Below, one piece after another: positions 1 to 38,966 of a stretch of DNA of 64,000 nt (its first letter is position 1; each line of letters opens with the position of its first letter). The stretch is taken from NCBI GenBank assembly GCA_020284085.1, contig JACEVL010000517.1, positions 12,501 to 76,500 of the forward strand, given 5' to 3'. The notes beneath the pieces are model-generated. The model did not search any database. It saw only the letters and a program-made list of their open reading frames with translations, and was not told the DNA's origin. Origin of the DNA: Aporrectodea caliginosa (Eukaryota; Annelida; Clitellata; Crassiclitellata; Lumbricidae). The translations under genes were made by a program, and so were the position numbers.

Positions 1-947
1 TGGAAAAGCATTTGGCTTAATAATGCATTCAGTCACCTCAATTATGAATAATGAATGTGTATGATATTACATATAATATGCCTTTAATAACCTATAGGCC
101 TATTTGCATAACTGTATACTTGCATAATAAACTACACACACTGTAGACCTACATTATACATATGCATTTATAATCTATAAAAAGCATGATATATATCAAT
201 CTTTTATTCACCAAATACAGTAGCACAGGAACAAGAGAAAAAGATAAAACAGAGATATACTGAAATAAATCATGTATTCAACCGTTGATATATCCAAACA
301 GCGTATGCAATCTGCTTTTAAGTATATCTCACATATTGTTAAGAGAGCACTAACAACAAGCGCTGTGGAATTTAATCAGAGATAGATTGGTGCAGGTTAG
401 CTTGATAATGGATATTCCATTAGAGTCTGTGTTGACCAAGCTACGTCAAGCCAACATAAAACAAGACGGAGGTGAGGCTATATAAGAGAGGCTCTGCTCC
501 TAAGTAACAACACTGGTGGTAATACCGAAAGAACACTCTCCGTAAGCATATTGGAAGATGGAAGTGTATTTACAAATCCGAAATGCAAGAATAATCAGCT
601 TTGCGGAACTAAGGTATCTGCATTCCAGCTGGAAGTGAGGTTAGATGGGTGAAAGGCGCTATATAAGACACGACGCAACCAGTAGCGCATGATTAACTGG
701 ATCTGCCACTCAATATTTCTGTATAGAAAGAGAGTAGGAGCAATTTCCTATGCATAAAAACATACCACGAATTCCGGCCAGTCAACCGTTAAATACAATC
801 TGAAAAGACTTAAACTAAGCAAATATAGAGTGCGTGAAGCAAGTGGACAGAGCAGGGCACTGTGATGCAAACATAGCATATTTAGTTTACCATGTCTGAA
901 TATTAATTCCTGTCTCATATTACAGGTATCTGGAAACGCAATATCTG
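1..947. other. Non-coding flank with a 105-bp direct-repeat copy
   Basis: I find no credible exon here. Positions 371-475 are one copy of a 105-bp repeat whose second copy lies at 2973-3077. Just after it, at about 479-487, a TATATAAGAG string resembles a TATA box. A short GGCGCTATATAA string near 650-663 resembles the LINE 3' tails found elsewhere in the window. Confidence 0.5.
371..475 (+). repeat. Direct repeat, copy 1 of 2
   Basis: About 105 bp that match 2973-3077 with roughly ten mismatches by eye, in the same orientation. The shared core includes GATATTCCATTAG and GTTGACCAAGCTACGTCAAG. The two copies bracket 2.5 kb that includes a LINE fragment. I cannot tell whether they are independent insertions of one repeat family or ends of a larger element. 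Confidence 0.75.
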
Positions 948-1010
948 TTGGACTCATTTCCGATACATGGAAATTTCCAGATGCGTCGAGTTGTCTGTTT
1001 TAGCGTCTGT

Positions 1011-1022
1011 CATGATCAGCTG
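1011..1022. repeat. Target-site duplication, left copy
   Basis: CATGATCAGCTG is repeated exactly at 1493-1504, directly flanking the LINE fragment. LINE homology starts immediately after this copy. Confidence 0.8.
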
Positions 1023-1484
1023 ATGGATACAAAGATGAAACTCATGAGGGCTTTGGTATGGCCAGTGGCAACATACGGGTGTGAAAGTTGGACTATCAAG
1101 AAAAAAGAGGAAGAAAGAATAAATATGTTTGAAATGAAATGCCTAAGACAGATTCTGAGAGTATCATGGATAGGAAAAAGAACAAATGAGTGGGTGTTAG
1201 AGAAAACAGGAACGGAAAGAAGCCTACTTGATCAGATTAAAAGAAGGAAACTTACATACTTTGGACATTTGATGAGGAAACAGGGAAACTGCCTGGAAAA
1301 GGAGATCATACAGGGAACTGTACCAGGAGCAAGGACGCGGGGAAGACCGAGAATGGGGTGGCTTAACAACATAAGCACGTGGATGAATATGCCTTTTCAT
1401 CGATTGTTGACAGAGACGGAAGATAGAAAAAGGTGGAGAAGACTTGTCCATGGAGCGACCAACCCTCGGATCGAGGATGGTTGA
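1017..1484 (+). pseudogene. Non-LTR retrotransposon (LINE) ORF2 C-terminal fragment, 5'-truncated
   Basis: The open frame contains LMRALVWPVATYGCESWT, MKCLRQILRVSW, RKLTYFGHLMRKQGNCLEKE and WRRLVHGATNPRIEDG, then a stop. This is the familiar C-terminal end of many animal LINE polyproteins, downstream of the reverse transcriptase palm. Endonuclease and RT catalytic motifs are absent, so the copy cannot move by itself. The frame is intact over about 155 codons, so the insertion looks fairly young. A 12-bp direct repeat, CATGATCAGCTG, sits at 1011-1022 and 1493-1504 and is best read as the target-site duplication. The inserted segment is therefore 1023-1492. A related fragment lies on the minus strand at 30648-30987. 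Confidence 0.88.
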
Positions 1485-1492
1485 AGACAAGA

Positions 1493-1504
1493 CATGATCA
1501 GCTG
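1493..1504. repeat. Target-site duplication, right copy
   Basis: Exact copy of the 12 bp at 1011-1022, located just after the stop codon and short tail of the LINE fragment. Confidence 0.8.
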
Positions 1505-2972
1505 CGGAAGGAAATTGTTTTTTGTTGTTGAAATCTCAGCAAATGATGGGTTCTGTATTAATTAGTATTTTTCATTTTGATAATAGCTAATCGAAACACA
1601 ATTCGATGAACGTAATTCGAACTTTATATGATGGATAGTGTTGAAACAGGAAAGCCCTTTAAGGTGACTTGGTTGCTATTAGCACAATGGACTCCTTCTG
1701 AATTTTAGTCTAGAAGACTATGAGACAAAAAAGCATATTTAGATCCTCGTTTGATCAGCTTTAGGTCAAATCGTGTAGCATATGTTTTTGCAGTTACCGT
1801 TGTGCTGTAAGATTGATTCAGTTTGATAGATCGTATTAATGTAACGTTGTGTGCAGAATTTCTTGATTCAAACAATTAGTCTTGATGTATTCCTCATCTG
1901 GCCCCAACTGGGTTCCATAATAGCTATGCAGAACATTGGTGCGACCCATAGGCCTACTCAGTGGCCATGGATTGCTACATTACCCTAGGACGAGACCAAC
2001 TCCCTCCTCATCTTGGTACATCAATTCCATTCTCAATTCTACACATGAGGTAGACCTACTAACCCGGTAGGTAAAATGGAAATTAAAGGGAACTCGCTAC
2101 GTTATGGAATGACCATTTCCATTCTCTAACTTGGAAGCCTAAGCTTTTATTGGAAGATATTTGTAACGGTTACGCGAGGGTCGCAGAGATTGGCATCAAG
2201 GGATGATGACGACGCAGGTGCAGTTGACGTCTCACCGACAGAGAGACATCTTCTTCGGTTTCTCTCGTAACTTTGATGTCTGATAAGAACTCTTCATAAT
2301 TTGCAATTTGGCCATGACTCGTGCCATGAGAAAAAGTCTCCTCGTTTTCGTTTTGGTCTTCATCAGCATCAGCAACATTACCAGCTGCAGCATCATCATC
2401 TTCGTCGTCGCCATTATCATTATCTGCATCAACGACATCGCTGTCGTCTTTTCAGTTATCATAAATGTCGTGTCATTAACATCATTATCAACATCTTCAC
2501 CTATAGCGTCGCCATTGTCACGTGGTGCTTTGTAGTTCCAAAGTATTTACTTTAAGACAAACTCCGTTTAGTAGTAGTAATCTATTGTTAAACGACATCC
2601 CATAGCGGGCATAGCTACAAAGGCCGTGACATCTTTAATTTAAAGTTCATTGATATAGTTCCTTTTCACAACTTTCGTCCATCAGTTTCGTTTATTTGAG
2701 GAAATACGTATAATTATATCTATGGCTGTGCATTTACAGTAATTTTGTATCATGCAGAACTTTACGTAGCTAATCTACGTTTATTGTAAAAGAAACAGCG
2801 AATAATTACACTAAGTACATAGGGCCTAAACATTGCAGTTTTTATCAGTGCTATTCATTATAAATGTGATACGTGGGAAGGCAAAAACAATAAACCGAAT
2901 ACTTCAAAACAGGGGACCAACAGTAGGCTAAGTAACGTTTTTTGTGGAGTATCAGTGTTTCATTATTGCTGC
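1505..2972. other. Non-coding stretch without recognised genes
   Basis: No recognisable exon. Positions 2380-2460 are rich in CATCATC/GTCGTC triplets, which create short open frames without family resemblance. One TAGGCCTA octamer lies at 1949-1956. Confidence 0.4.
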
Positions 2973-3077
2973 TTTAATTAGATATACATTGGTGCAGGTT
3001 CACTTGATAATGGATATTCCATTAGCGTCTGTGTTGACCAAGCTACGTCAAGCCAATACAAAACAAGACGGAGCTGA
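2973..3077 (+). repeat. Direct repeat, copy 2 of 2
   Basis: Second copy of the 105-bp repeat at 371-475, same orientation. It lacks the TATATAAGAG string that follows copy 1. Confidence 0.75.
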
Positions 3078-3464
3078 CTTTTTATTGCTGCTTTACATGT
3101 TTCGTTTCTATTATATACCCGTAACGCTCTTATATTGAAAGTGAATTCATGAAACTGTTGCAGCCATTAGAGCCATTTGCTTCAGCGCTGCAGTGTGTTA
3201 GAGTGTCATTAACCGTGGCATTGGATGTAGTAGGCCAGTCCTCTTAGACGAAATGGCCAAGCACTGTGAAGTCAGTAAATTAATTAGGCTTATAGCATGA
3301 CGCTGGTTGTTGTACGCTGTCAACACGTTCTGGTCGAAAGAAAGGAAGACCTCCGAATATTCGTGCTAGATCAAAAGATTGCCAATTACACGTATATCAA
3401 GGCTTCGGTCACAGGAACTATCATGGCAGCCGAATATGAGGAATGGATGGCTTCTTCTCCTCTC

Positions 3465-3625
3465 TTTCTTCCTCTGCTACTCCACCTCCTCCTTTTATCT
3501 CCTCCTCCTCCTCCTCCTCCTCCTCCTCCTCCTCCTCCTCCTCCTCCACATTCCTCCTCCTTCCTCCTTCCGCCTCCTCCTCCTCCTCCTCTTCCTCCTC
3601 CTCCACTCCTTCTCCTCCTCCTGCT

Positions 3626-3688
<63 letters not shown>

Positions 3689-3735
3689 GCTGCTCCTCCT
3701 CCTCCTCCCTCTTACACCCTTCCTCCTTCTCCTCT
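3465..3735 (+). repeat. Polypyrimidine (CTC)n and (CTCCTG)n tract
   Basis: A (CCT)n run covers about 3500-3547 and an imperfect run continues to about 3617. A (GCTCCT)n run then spans about 3618-3702. The plus strand is almost purely C/T for more than 100 bases, so the tract could form triplex DNA. Open frames through it (poly-Leu, poly-Ser, poly-Pro, poly-Glu) are repeat artefacts. Confidence 0.93.
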
Positions 3736-3784
3736 GTTTTAAACAACGCACCGTTCTCTATATAGCAGCCTACATGTATATAAG

Positions 3785-4197
3785 TCTTAGTATGGGAGAT
3801 CTGTGTAAGTATTCTACGCTGTTGGATGCTTCTTCGTTTCCAGTCGAAATGTGTGCGTTGCTGAGACAGAGTCCTGTCTGTCTCCTATTAGTCTTACATC
3901 CTTCCTCCTATGTCTGTCCTTTCATCTGTGTCGGTTCGTTTGTTCGTTCTGTATCTCTGTTTGACTCCGACCTCGTCGATTGGTCTTAGTATGTGAGATC
4001 TGTGTAAGTCGTCTACGCTGTTGGATGTCTTCGTTTCCAGTCGAAATGTCTGCGTTGCTGAGACTCTGTGTCTGTCTGTCTCCATATTAGTCTTTGCTGC
4101 TGTTCTCTGTTTAATGTTTGTCCTTTCGTCTGCGTCGGTTCGTTTGTTCGTCTCTGTGTCTCTGTTTGACTCGTAGAGTGTCTCTCGTCGATTGGTC
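3785..4197 (+). repeat. Tandem duplication, about 200-bp unit, two copies
   Basis: Unit 1 (about 3785-3984) and unit 2 (about 3985-4197) both begin CTTAGTATG(G/T)GAGATC. Both continue through TCGTTTCCAGTCGAAATGT, a GTCGGTTCGTTTGTTCGT block and a CTCGTCGATTGGTCT end. Small indels separate them. Unit 2 runs straight into the following minisatellite. Confidence 0.8.
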
Positions 4198-4490
4198 TGC
4201 GTCTGCGTGATGTGTCTCTGCTTCCGTAGATGTGTCTCTGTTCTGCGTAGATGTGTTCTGTGTGCGTAGATGTGTCTCTGTCTGCGTGGATGTGTGTGTC
4301 TCTGTCTCTGTCTGCGTGGATGTATCTCTGTCTCCGTCTGCGTGGATGTGTCTCTCTGTCTCCGTCTGCGTGGATGTGTCTCTGCATGTCTCCGTCTGCG
4401 TGGATGTGTCTCTGTCTCCGTCTGCGTGGCTGTATCTCTGTCTCCGTCTGCGTGGATATGTCTCTGTCTCCGTCTGCGTGTCTGTTCATG
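4198..4490 (+). repeat. Minisatellite with a roughly 24-bp unit
   Basis: Repeats of the form TCTGCGTGGATGTGTCTCTG, alternating with GTCTCC, occur about ten times with length variants (TGTATCTCTG, TGCATGTCTC). It lies 0.4-0.7 kb upstream of the start codon of the membrane-protein gene. Long open frames on both strands across it are explained by the repeat and were not called as genes. Confidence 0.85.
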
Positions 4491-4577
4491 TGTGTCTGCC
4501 TCCTCCTTCGCCACTAGAACCGTCGTCGAAGAGCGGCTCATGCACTGCTAACTGATTCCGGCGGAAATGATGACGAC

Positions 4578-4589
4578 TGCGCATGCGCC
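4578..4589 (+). promoter_or_regulatory. NRF-1-like palindromic site
   Basis: TGCGCATGCGCC matches the NRF-1 consensus YGCGCAYGCGCR at all but its last base. It lies 0.3 kb upstream of the ATG at 4880, in a CpG-rich stretch (about 4540-4900) that looks like the promoter of this gene. Just upstream is an ETS-like CCGGCGGAAAT at about 4558-4568. No TATA box is evident, and I cannot place the transcription start from sequence alone. Confidence 0.45.
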
Positions 4590-4879
4590 TGTTGGTCTGC
4601 GCGCGCGCGTGTGTGTCGGTCGGTTGGTGTGGCCGTCGTCGTCGTCTGTTGGTCGTCGTCGTCTGCATCGTGTCGTCATTAGTTCTGCAGAGGACGAAGA
4701 GGAGGAGGCGTGAGAGGCAGACGACGTCCGGCTCTTCTCCTCTGCTTCCCATCTGCGCCATCTCCATCAGCTGCTGCTGCTGGTGGTTCATCCGGTGGTG
4801 GTAGAGGTGTTCTCCGCCGACGCATCACGGACTCCTTGGCTGCCGACCCATCGCCCGCCGCCGCTGCCTTCGGTCGACG

Positions 4880-32414
<27,535 letters not shown>

Positions 32415-32929
32415 CATACACTGATGGCCAACGGCGATCTCCAGATGACGACACCCGTCAGAAACGTCAAGGAAACGACGCTATGACGACGATGACGTTT
32501 CGTCGCTTCCGGTTGCTTTCGGTTCGTTTGGTGCTTCTTGCTCTCCCTCGCCCAGTCAGTCAGTGTTCGTTATGAAATCTAGGAACAACACTACCTAGTT
32601 ATTTAGCGCACGGACGACCTCCTCCTTAGTCGCTATGATCTCAGAGTAAGCCTACACTAACATCATCAGTAACATATGACACTCTAAGCCTAATTATGTC
32701 AAAGGCTCCTCGACTTATACAATCATTGCCAACCGCATATGCTGACGCTGTAGTCGACGAAATTGTGCTCAATCACCGAGGTCGTGTTGTTCAACGGATC
32801 CAATGAACGTGGCTGTATTTATCGCAACCATTCTGAATTATGTACCGTATCGTACCTTTAACTAAGTGGCGCATCTGTTGCGTGAATGCGACTTAAACAA
32901 CGTATTATGGAGGGTCATATCTTAGACTT

Positions 32930-33060
32930 AGAGCACTGTCAGACCTTTGCCAATAGCGCGAATCGAAGTGCATTATGTAAGGTCAGGTCATTTTTGAGCG
33001 CTCCTGAGTAGTAACCTTGAAGGGGCGCTATATAAATCTTCGTAATGAATGAATGAATTT
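32930..33060 (+). repeat. LINE 3' tail fragment
   Basis: GAGCGCTCCTGAGTAGTAAC, then GGGGCGCTATATAAATC and a (TGAA)n tail. The module is shared with 38475-38610. Confidence 0.6.
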
Positions 33061-33810
33061 AATGTTGCTGTTTACTTTCATGAAGGATACCAGATCTTCT
33101 TACCATAATTAATTGGCATAGAATGTTCGCTGTTTGAGGTCCAGTTACAGTTTGACAACGAAGACTTTGTGTATCTCGCTTGGATACTCACGACTTCCAG
33201 CATTTTATAGTTATTCAGTATCTTGAGGATTGACTGATTTTTTCACTAATTTGTAGCATTTAAGCGTCGTCGGTTCAGTATTAGCGCAGTCTTCGTTGCG
33301 CATTTATTATTTTCGTTTGCGATACTCATGATTTGTTGATGCGCTGGAACAAGGCCAAGGCATTGGTCAAGTGGCTTTAAGTGGCGACATGCTCCAATGA
33401 ACGCTGGCTAATGACTGACTGAATAGGAGGACAACGTCATGTTCTACCATTGGAGGTGGCTGGAACGATTCTTCTATACGACGTCGCTTTGAGCAGAATC
33501 TTCGTTCAAACTAACTGTTCATATGAATTGTATGGAAAATCGTTATGTCGTTTTAAAAGACTGAAATTCGAAAGGAAGAAACAAGAAATGCTCAAAATAA
33601 TCTCTCGACTTTACGAGAATTACTCTATGTAGATCAATCGTGAATTCATTATAATATATAGCAAGCCTACATTATTTCATGACAGGTGATTTTCACAAGA
33701 GGAACAATATCTTGACCTCTTCTGGATAGGTTGAAGTAAATTAAGGTGCTGCAATCGTGCACTAACTAGGCCTATAAGACGTTGCTATGTAAATAGTTCT
33801 CGGAGGCGAG

Positions 33811-34100
33811 GATCTTGGGTTGAATGAGCTAGGGCTGAATGATGTAGGGTTTAATGATGTAGGGCCAAATGATCTAAAATTGAATGATATAGGATTGAAT
33901 TATAATCTAAGATTGAATAATCTTAGTGAGGAATTCTCTATGGTTGAATGATCTAGGGTTCAACAATATAGGGTCGAACGATCTAAGGTTGAATAATTTA
34001 CGGCTGGACGATCTAAGGTTGAATGATCTAGGATTGAATGGTCTAGGGTTGAATGATGTATGGTAGAATGATCTAGGGTCGAATGATCTAGGGTAGAATG
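33811..34100 (+). repeat. Minisatellite, 15-bp unit
   Basis: Degenerate tandem copies of TTGAATGATCTAGGG, about 19 units, with variants at GATGTAGGG and GATATAGGA. Confidence 0.9.
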
Positions 34101-35518
34101 CAACAATTCACAATCGGATGACAGCATGAAGCATACGTACGTATTAAATGCATAAACTCAGATAGAGCACACAATCATGATCAAGTGAACAAGTTGAATC
34201 CGAATATGTAAAAGGATGCAGCGATTTATAATTGGTTGAATTACTGGCTAAGATGTATCACATTTTAGGTACATTTTCAATAATCTCACTAGGTATCTTC
34301 CCCGTTTGAATTAAGTCACACCTCTATCTTAAACGTTTTAAAATATGTTTTCTGCACGCTAAGTATTTCATGCTTTTATCCACAGTTTGTTAAATGCATG
34401 AAGCCATAATTATTATATCGTCTGCGCTAGAACAGATTATCATGGCGTTAAGGATGAAAAGTTATGACTATGGTTAGTGTATGTCTGCTGTCTAGTTGTG
34501 GCTTTTAGCTGAATCAGTCTAGAAAGTTTTGAAGAAGCTTCAGGAGATGATGTTATATGTTGTGATCTGACTGATAAATGTTACTTAAATGTTAAATCTC
34601 CTCAGTCACCATTTGGGACCTATGAAGTTATTAAAGAGATAATGACTGAAATAATTACAACAGGGCAAAAGAGAAACTAGTTAATCAAATTAAGTAATTA
34701 AACATCCAAGGAATGCATGCAAATAGTTAACAGTATTGTGGAACTCAATACTCTAAACATTAGTCAAAACGTATGAAGTTTAAAGTTCAAGTAACATGTA
34801 ACAGACAGTGGACCCTGCGAATGGTTAGAGTGATGTGCGATGGATGGGGCGACACATAACGAAGTCGACGGTGAAGGCGAGGACTTCGACGGCAGACAGG
34901 TTCCACCATCGTCCTGTGGCATCAAAGACCTCATGGCTTAACTACACTTAGTCTCTCTAAGTCTCTCTAAGACTTATCAACTCGTCGTTCCGTGCACACT
35001 GACCCTTACACTGGCTTCCATGCAGGACACCCGAACTCTCTCAGTCAGACCGATTACGACGAATTCCGATTAATTAAAACGAATGTACGTCAAAGTGTGC
35101 AGTACGGATATGCAATTGGTTTAATAAAGAATATACTTAATTAATATACTTCTTAACTTACTTACTTACTTACTTACTTACTGGAACTGACCGCTTGGCT
35201 GTGTCCAGGCGCCAACTGGACCTCAAAACTAAGCACTAATGTCCTTCTGCGCTTGTATAATAGCCTTCGTTATCTATAGCCCCATTTTAATTTCTATTCA
35301 AACCCTGTAAAAAGCCTGAGCGACCTGGATGGCTGGGAAGGTAACCAGTCTGCATATTGGCATTTTATATGCGATTTCAATCAATAGGCCTACTATCCAT
35401 TTGCACCATTCATCTCATTGACTGGCTTCCAAATAATGAGTGTTCATGAATAATGAAGCGTTGAATCGTTTATACATATTAAGAGGTCGTTGATCGAAGA
35501 TGGGGAAAGATGACGTTC

Positions 35519-35582
35519 AGGTCATAGGTCAGGTCATGACAGGTCACGTCAGGTCATGACGTTCAGGTCATAGGTCAGGTCA
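35519..35582 (+). promoter_or_regulatory. Cluster of eight AGGTCA half-sites
   Basis: Eight AGGTCA motifs in 64 bp, in the same orientation and with 1-bp, 4-bp and overlapping spacings. It includes DR1-type AGGTCATAGGTCA. A 26-bp block is duplicated. It could bind nuclear receptors, or be just a small tandem repeat; context does not decide. Confidence 0.4.
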
Positions 35583-35845
35583 TAGCCTATTTCTATTTTA
35601 TTTTGTAAACTGAAAATTTCACACCAAACTTCACTTGACTAAGAAACAAACAAGTGAATCAAAAGGCTTAAAGACAATCCTTCATCGAGACAAATGCAAT
35701 AATTAAATCAAGTACATCATGTCTGTTGCGCCGCTTTACGTAGGCTATAGTTACGTAGGCCTATCTCGTTTATGGGGCCAACTTCAATAGCAAATTACTA
35801 TACAATAATAATTAGTAAGTTCATGTGACAATAAACCCTACATGG

Positions 35846-36009
35846 CAGGGACATAGCCAGGTAAAGATTTCATGGGGGGTTTTAGTTTTGGGGGTTTCTA
35901 TTGGAAATGGTCGTATATTTCTACATTTTTAGTTTTATTATAAAAGTAATAGCCTACATTTATTGGGGGGGGGTGGAACTCGTAAAAGCACCCCTTAAAT
36001 ACGCTCATG
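35846..36009 (-). mobile_element. MITE, family shared with 44286-44465
   Basis: Read on the minus strand it starts CATGAGCGTATTTAAGGGGT and ends in a CTGGCTATGTCCCTG block. The copy at 44286-44465 reads CATGGGCGTATTTAGGGGTG and ends GGCTACGCCCATG. The flanks CTACATGG and CTATATGT could be a decayed 8-bp target duplication, as for hAT elements. Confidence 0.6.
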
Positions 36010-36317
36010 CTATATGTGCTTTATACTTGATACAAAATGTCCATTCTGAATGCCGCTGCACTACATAACCTCTATAACCATTAGCGGAAGAACGACAGCA
36101 TCACTGATACTGTGCGTGATGAACTCCATCAATTGGCTTCCAATTAGCCATCCAATAAAGTACGAGACGTGGCTACTCGTCTACTACGGTGCTTTCACCA
36201 TTTGACTCCCAGACTCTCTCATCGCATTATGCGCCACGTCAGTTTCTTCACTCCACATCCGGTGTCATTTGAGTTCGTCAACTCACAGAAACCTGCACAT
36301 TCCCGCAACGAGAGCTA

Positions 36318-36532
<215 letters not shown>

Positions 36533-37916
36533 CGAGTAGTTGATTTCATTAAAGCGTAGAGTTCTTAATCCTATCTATCCTGAATTCAATCAGTGAATTC
36601 TCAGACGTAGGCTACCTGAGAAACACTGTGGATCCGAATGTTCAACAGCTGCTGCGGCATCAATTCTGCACGGAAGACGTGGTCTGTAATGAAGGTGGAC
36701 AATTCGAGCGGCGATCGCGAGTACACAGCGCAAGCCGCAATCGGGCATTTGCAATTGGAATAGATGGACTGGACCGTGGCCGTGCTGATCAACGAAGAAC
36801 ATTAAATGCAATGAAGATCGATTGAAATTGACTGTCACCGAGACTTAACCGACTGAGACCCTGACGCAGTCTATGCTAACGGGAATTATTCAAATCAGTC
36901 TGCTCTGGTCAATTTCAATGGTTATCATGGTTGTAAAAGAAGTGAATTGACCCTAACTGCTGGTTACATGATCCTGTCGATTAAACTTTGCACGCTGTAT
37001 GACACCCAACAGATCTATTATACAAAATGTGGACTGTGTCTCATATTCCAAGAGCTCAGACCTCTCATTCCTTTGCATGTTACTATGATGTTAGCCTCTC
37101 TTGTCTGGGTCTGACTTCCTATATTTTCACATTCGGAAGTAGACTAGTAATGTGTCTATTAAAAAGGACACATTCTGTTGGAGGGAAACTATATCAATTG
37201 CTGCTGTACACGCGAACTTCCTCTGCAGATCTCGTTTCTACCATGCAGCTTACGGACCACAGCACTATGTACAGCGCCGCAAAACCACTGCACATATACT
37301 TAAATTAGTACTCTTAAATTAATTTAGTTCGTAAACAAAGCGGAAACAGTGACATCATCAACGAATATTTACGAATATTTACGAATATTAAAAATGACCC
37401 AATATTCACGAATATTTACGAATATTAAAGTCTGAAGTCACGAATTCTCGTTCTATGCTCTGGATCCATCCATCAGGTCTTCGATAATCGGCTCGGCCTC
37501 AGGTCAATGCATCAGGGAGCTCTTCATCTTCAGCTTCAATGTCAAACTGTATTAGTGTACGTAGTAGGCCTATAGTCTAATTTTAAAGATCTGCAATTGT
37601 GTAAACAGATTCGGCCTTAGCTTTTAAAAGTGTATGTTGTATTTTCTTTTATATTCCACTGCTCTGATTAGGGATCTTTCGAATTAAACAAATTAAATTG
37701 GAAAATTTAATTAAACTGGCTAATTAAACACCTTCAAGTTACTCGAATGTTATACATACTATATTTATTCATATTATGACTGACAGTTTGACACCCGTAG
37801 GCCTATCTATAGTTGCAGCTTAACCTGCCATAGCCTATCAGCGATGCAGGGTCTTCAACGTACGGGCCGCGCTGCTGGACACGACAGAGCCCACCAAGGT
37901 TGTCCGACAAAGGCTG

Positions 37917-38025
37917 CATGGGGGTCGTCCATAAAGGACGTCCGCAGAAAATGACCTATTTTGGACCTCCTCCCCCTTGTCCGCATTTAGCCTCCCCCCT
38001 TCCCACCCACTTTGCGGACGTCAGC
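37917..38025. repeat. GACGTCCGCA stem-loop repeat, copy 1
   Basis: AAGGACGTCCGCA (near 37934) and TTTGCGGACGTC (near 38009) are inverted partners. CCTTGTCCGCATTTAG lies between them. A related copy lies at 38655-38755. Confidence 0.6.
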
Positions 38026-38324
38026 ACGCGAAGACCAAAACCATTGAACAAAACAAAACACCTACATTGTGAATACTGTCATTAATAAACTACTAATTCT
38101 ATCTTACTTAAAAGCATGTTATTTAAAATGCTTATGCCGTGCATCCATTTGATCAGAAACATACTGACCAGAATAACCTTTCATGGCTGCGCACAGAGGC
38201 GGGGGGCGGTCCCGTTATGCTGCAGAGTCCACTAGCCTAGCTATGTGGAGTAGTTCTATTTAATTGTGTATTCAGCTGTCCCAGACTGCAACAGAACATT
38301 GCATGTGGCTAGGCTACATGGTTT

Positions 38325-38450
38325 TCTCTCCACTCTTAAAGACGCACTTTTTCAGCTGTTTGATGGCCACGTGTTGAGCGCTTCTGTGAGACTCTAAAGT
38401 GGCGCTATACAAATGTCTTGTTACATTACATTGCAAATGACGAATCAATG
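38325..38450 (+). repeat. LINE 3' end with C-terminal coding remnant
   Basis: CTCTTAAAGACGCACTTTTTCA reads SLKTHFFS-like, the usual last residues of many LINE polyproteins. It is followed by GAGACTCTAAAGTGGCGC and TTGTTACATTACATTG. The tail matches 31625-31690. Confidence 0.65.
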
Positions 38451-38474
38451 CAGTACAGAGCAGACTACATTAGT

Positions 38475-38610
38475 ACCATCTTACCCAGAGCCCTTGCGGC
38501 CACGTTCTACTCTAACCTCGACTCTTCTCTATTAAGCCTATAGTGCTCCTCAGTAGATTGTCTTGAAGTGACATTATATAAATCTCTGAAAAGCATGAAT
38601 GAACCTTCTG
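38475..38610 (+). repeat. LINE 3' tail fragment
   Basis: GTGCTCCTCAGTAGATTGTC, then CATTATATAAATCTCTG and a TGAATGAA tail, as at 32930-33060. Confidence 0.55.
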
Positions 38611-38654
38611 ACTGAAGTTGGTAGTTTGCGCTTTATACACAGAAATTTAGGTGC

Positions 38655-38755
38655 AGATGTCCGCACTGGTCATAACTCCCTTCCACCTTGTCCGCATTTG
38701 GATGACCTCCCCCTCCCCATCATTGCGGACATCCTTTACGAATGCTCCCCATGTG
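38655..38755. repeat. GACGTCCGCA stem-loop repeat, copy 2
   Basis: GATGTCCGCA and TTGCGGACATC are inverted partners around CCTTGTCCGCATTTGG. Its right end pairs imperfectly (about 24 of 30) with the left end of copy 1, so 37917-38753 may be one larger element. Confidence 0.55.
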
Positions 38756-38960
38756 CATAGTTTGCCGCTGGTGGGATCTTGGGTAATTTAAGGTCGGCAG
38801 TTCAGGAGAGGGGGGGGGTCCAGTGGGGAGGATAGCTGTCTGGGAAGGAATTGAGTAAAGTACCATTCATCAAATCATCTCTATGTTGAACTTCAGCAAC
38901 CACAAAGCAACATCCTCCTTAAACAACTAATTGATAATGTTAATTCATCAGAAGTGGTCT

Positions 38961-38966
38961 TTATTG
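38961..38966 (-). terminator. Candidate poly(A) signal of PNUTS
   Basis: AATAAA on the minus strand, the first canonical hexamer I find downstream of the stop at 40311. It would give a 3' UTR of about 1.35 kb. ATTAAA variants near 39310-39320 are alternatives. Confidence 0.35.

Noticed and set aside
3297..3989. 230-codon plus-strand frame with poly-Pro and poly-Leu
   Set aside because: It is driven by the (CTC)n tract. Ends are unrecognisable and other frames are equally open.
3894..4541. 215-codon minus-strand frame rich in Arg, Asp and Thr
   Set aside because: It covers the tandem duplication and the 24-bp minisatellite, and its periodic residues follow the DNA repeat.
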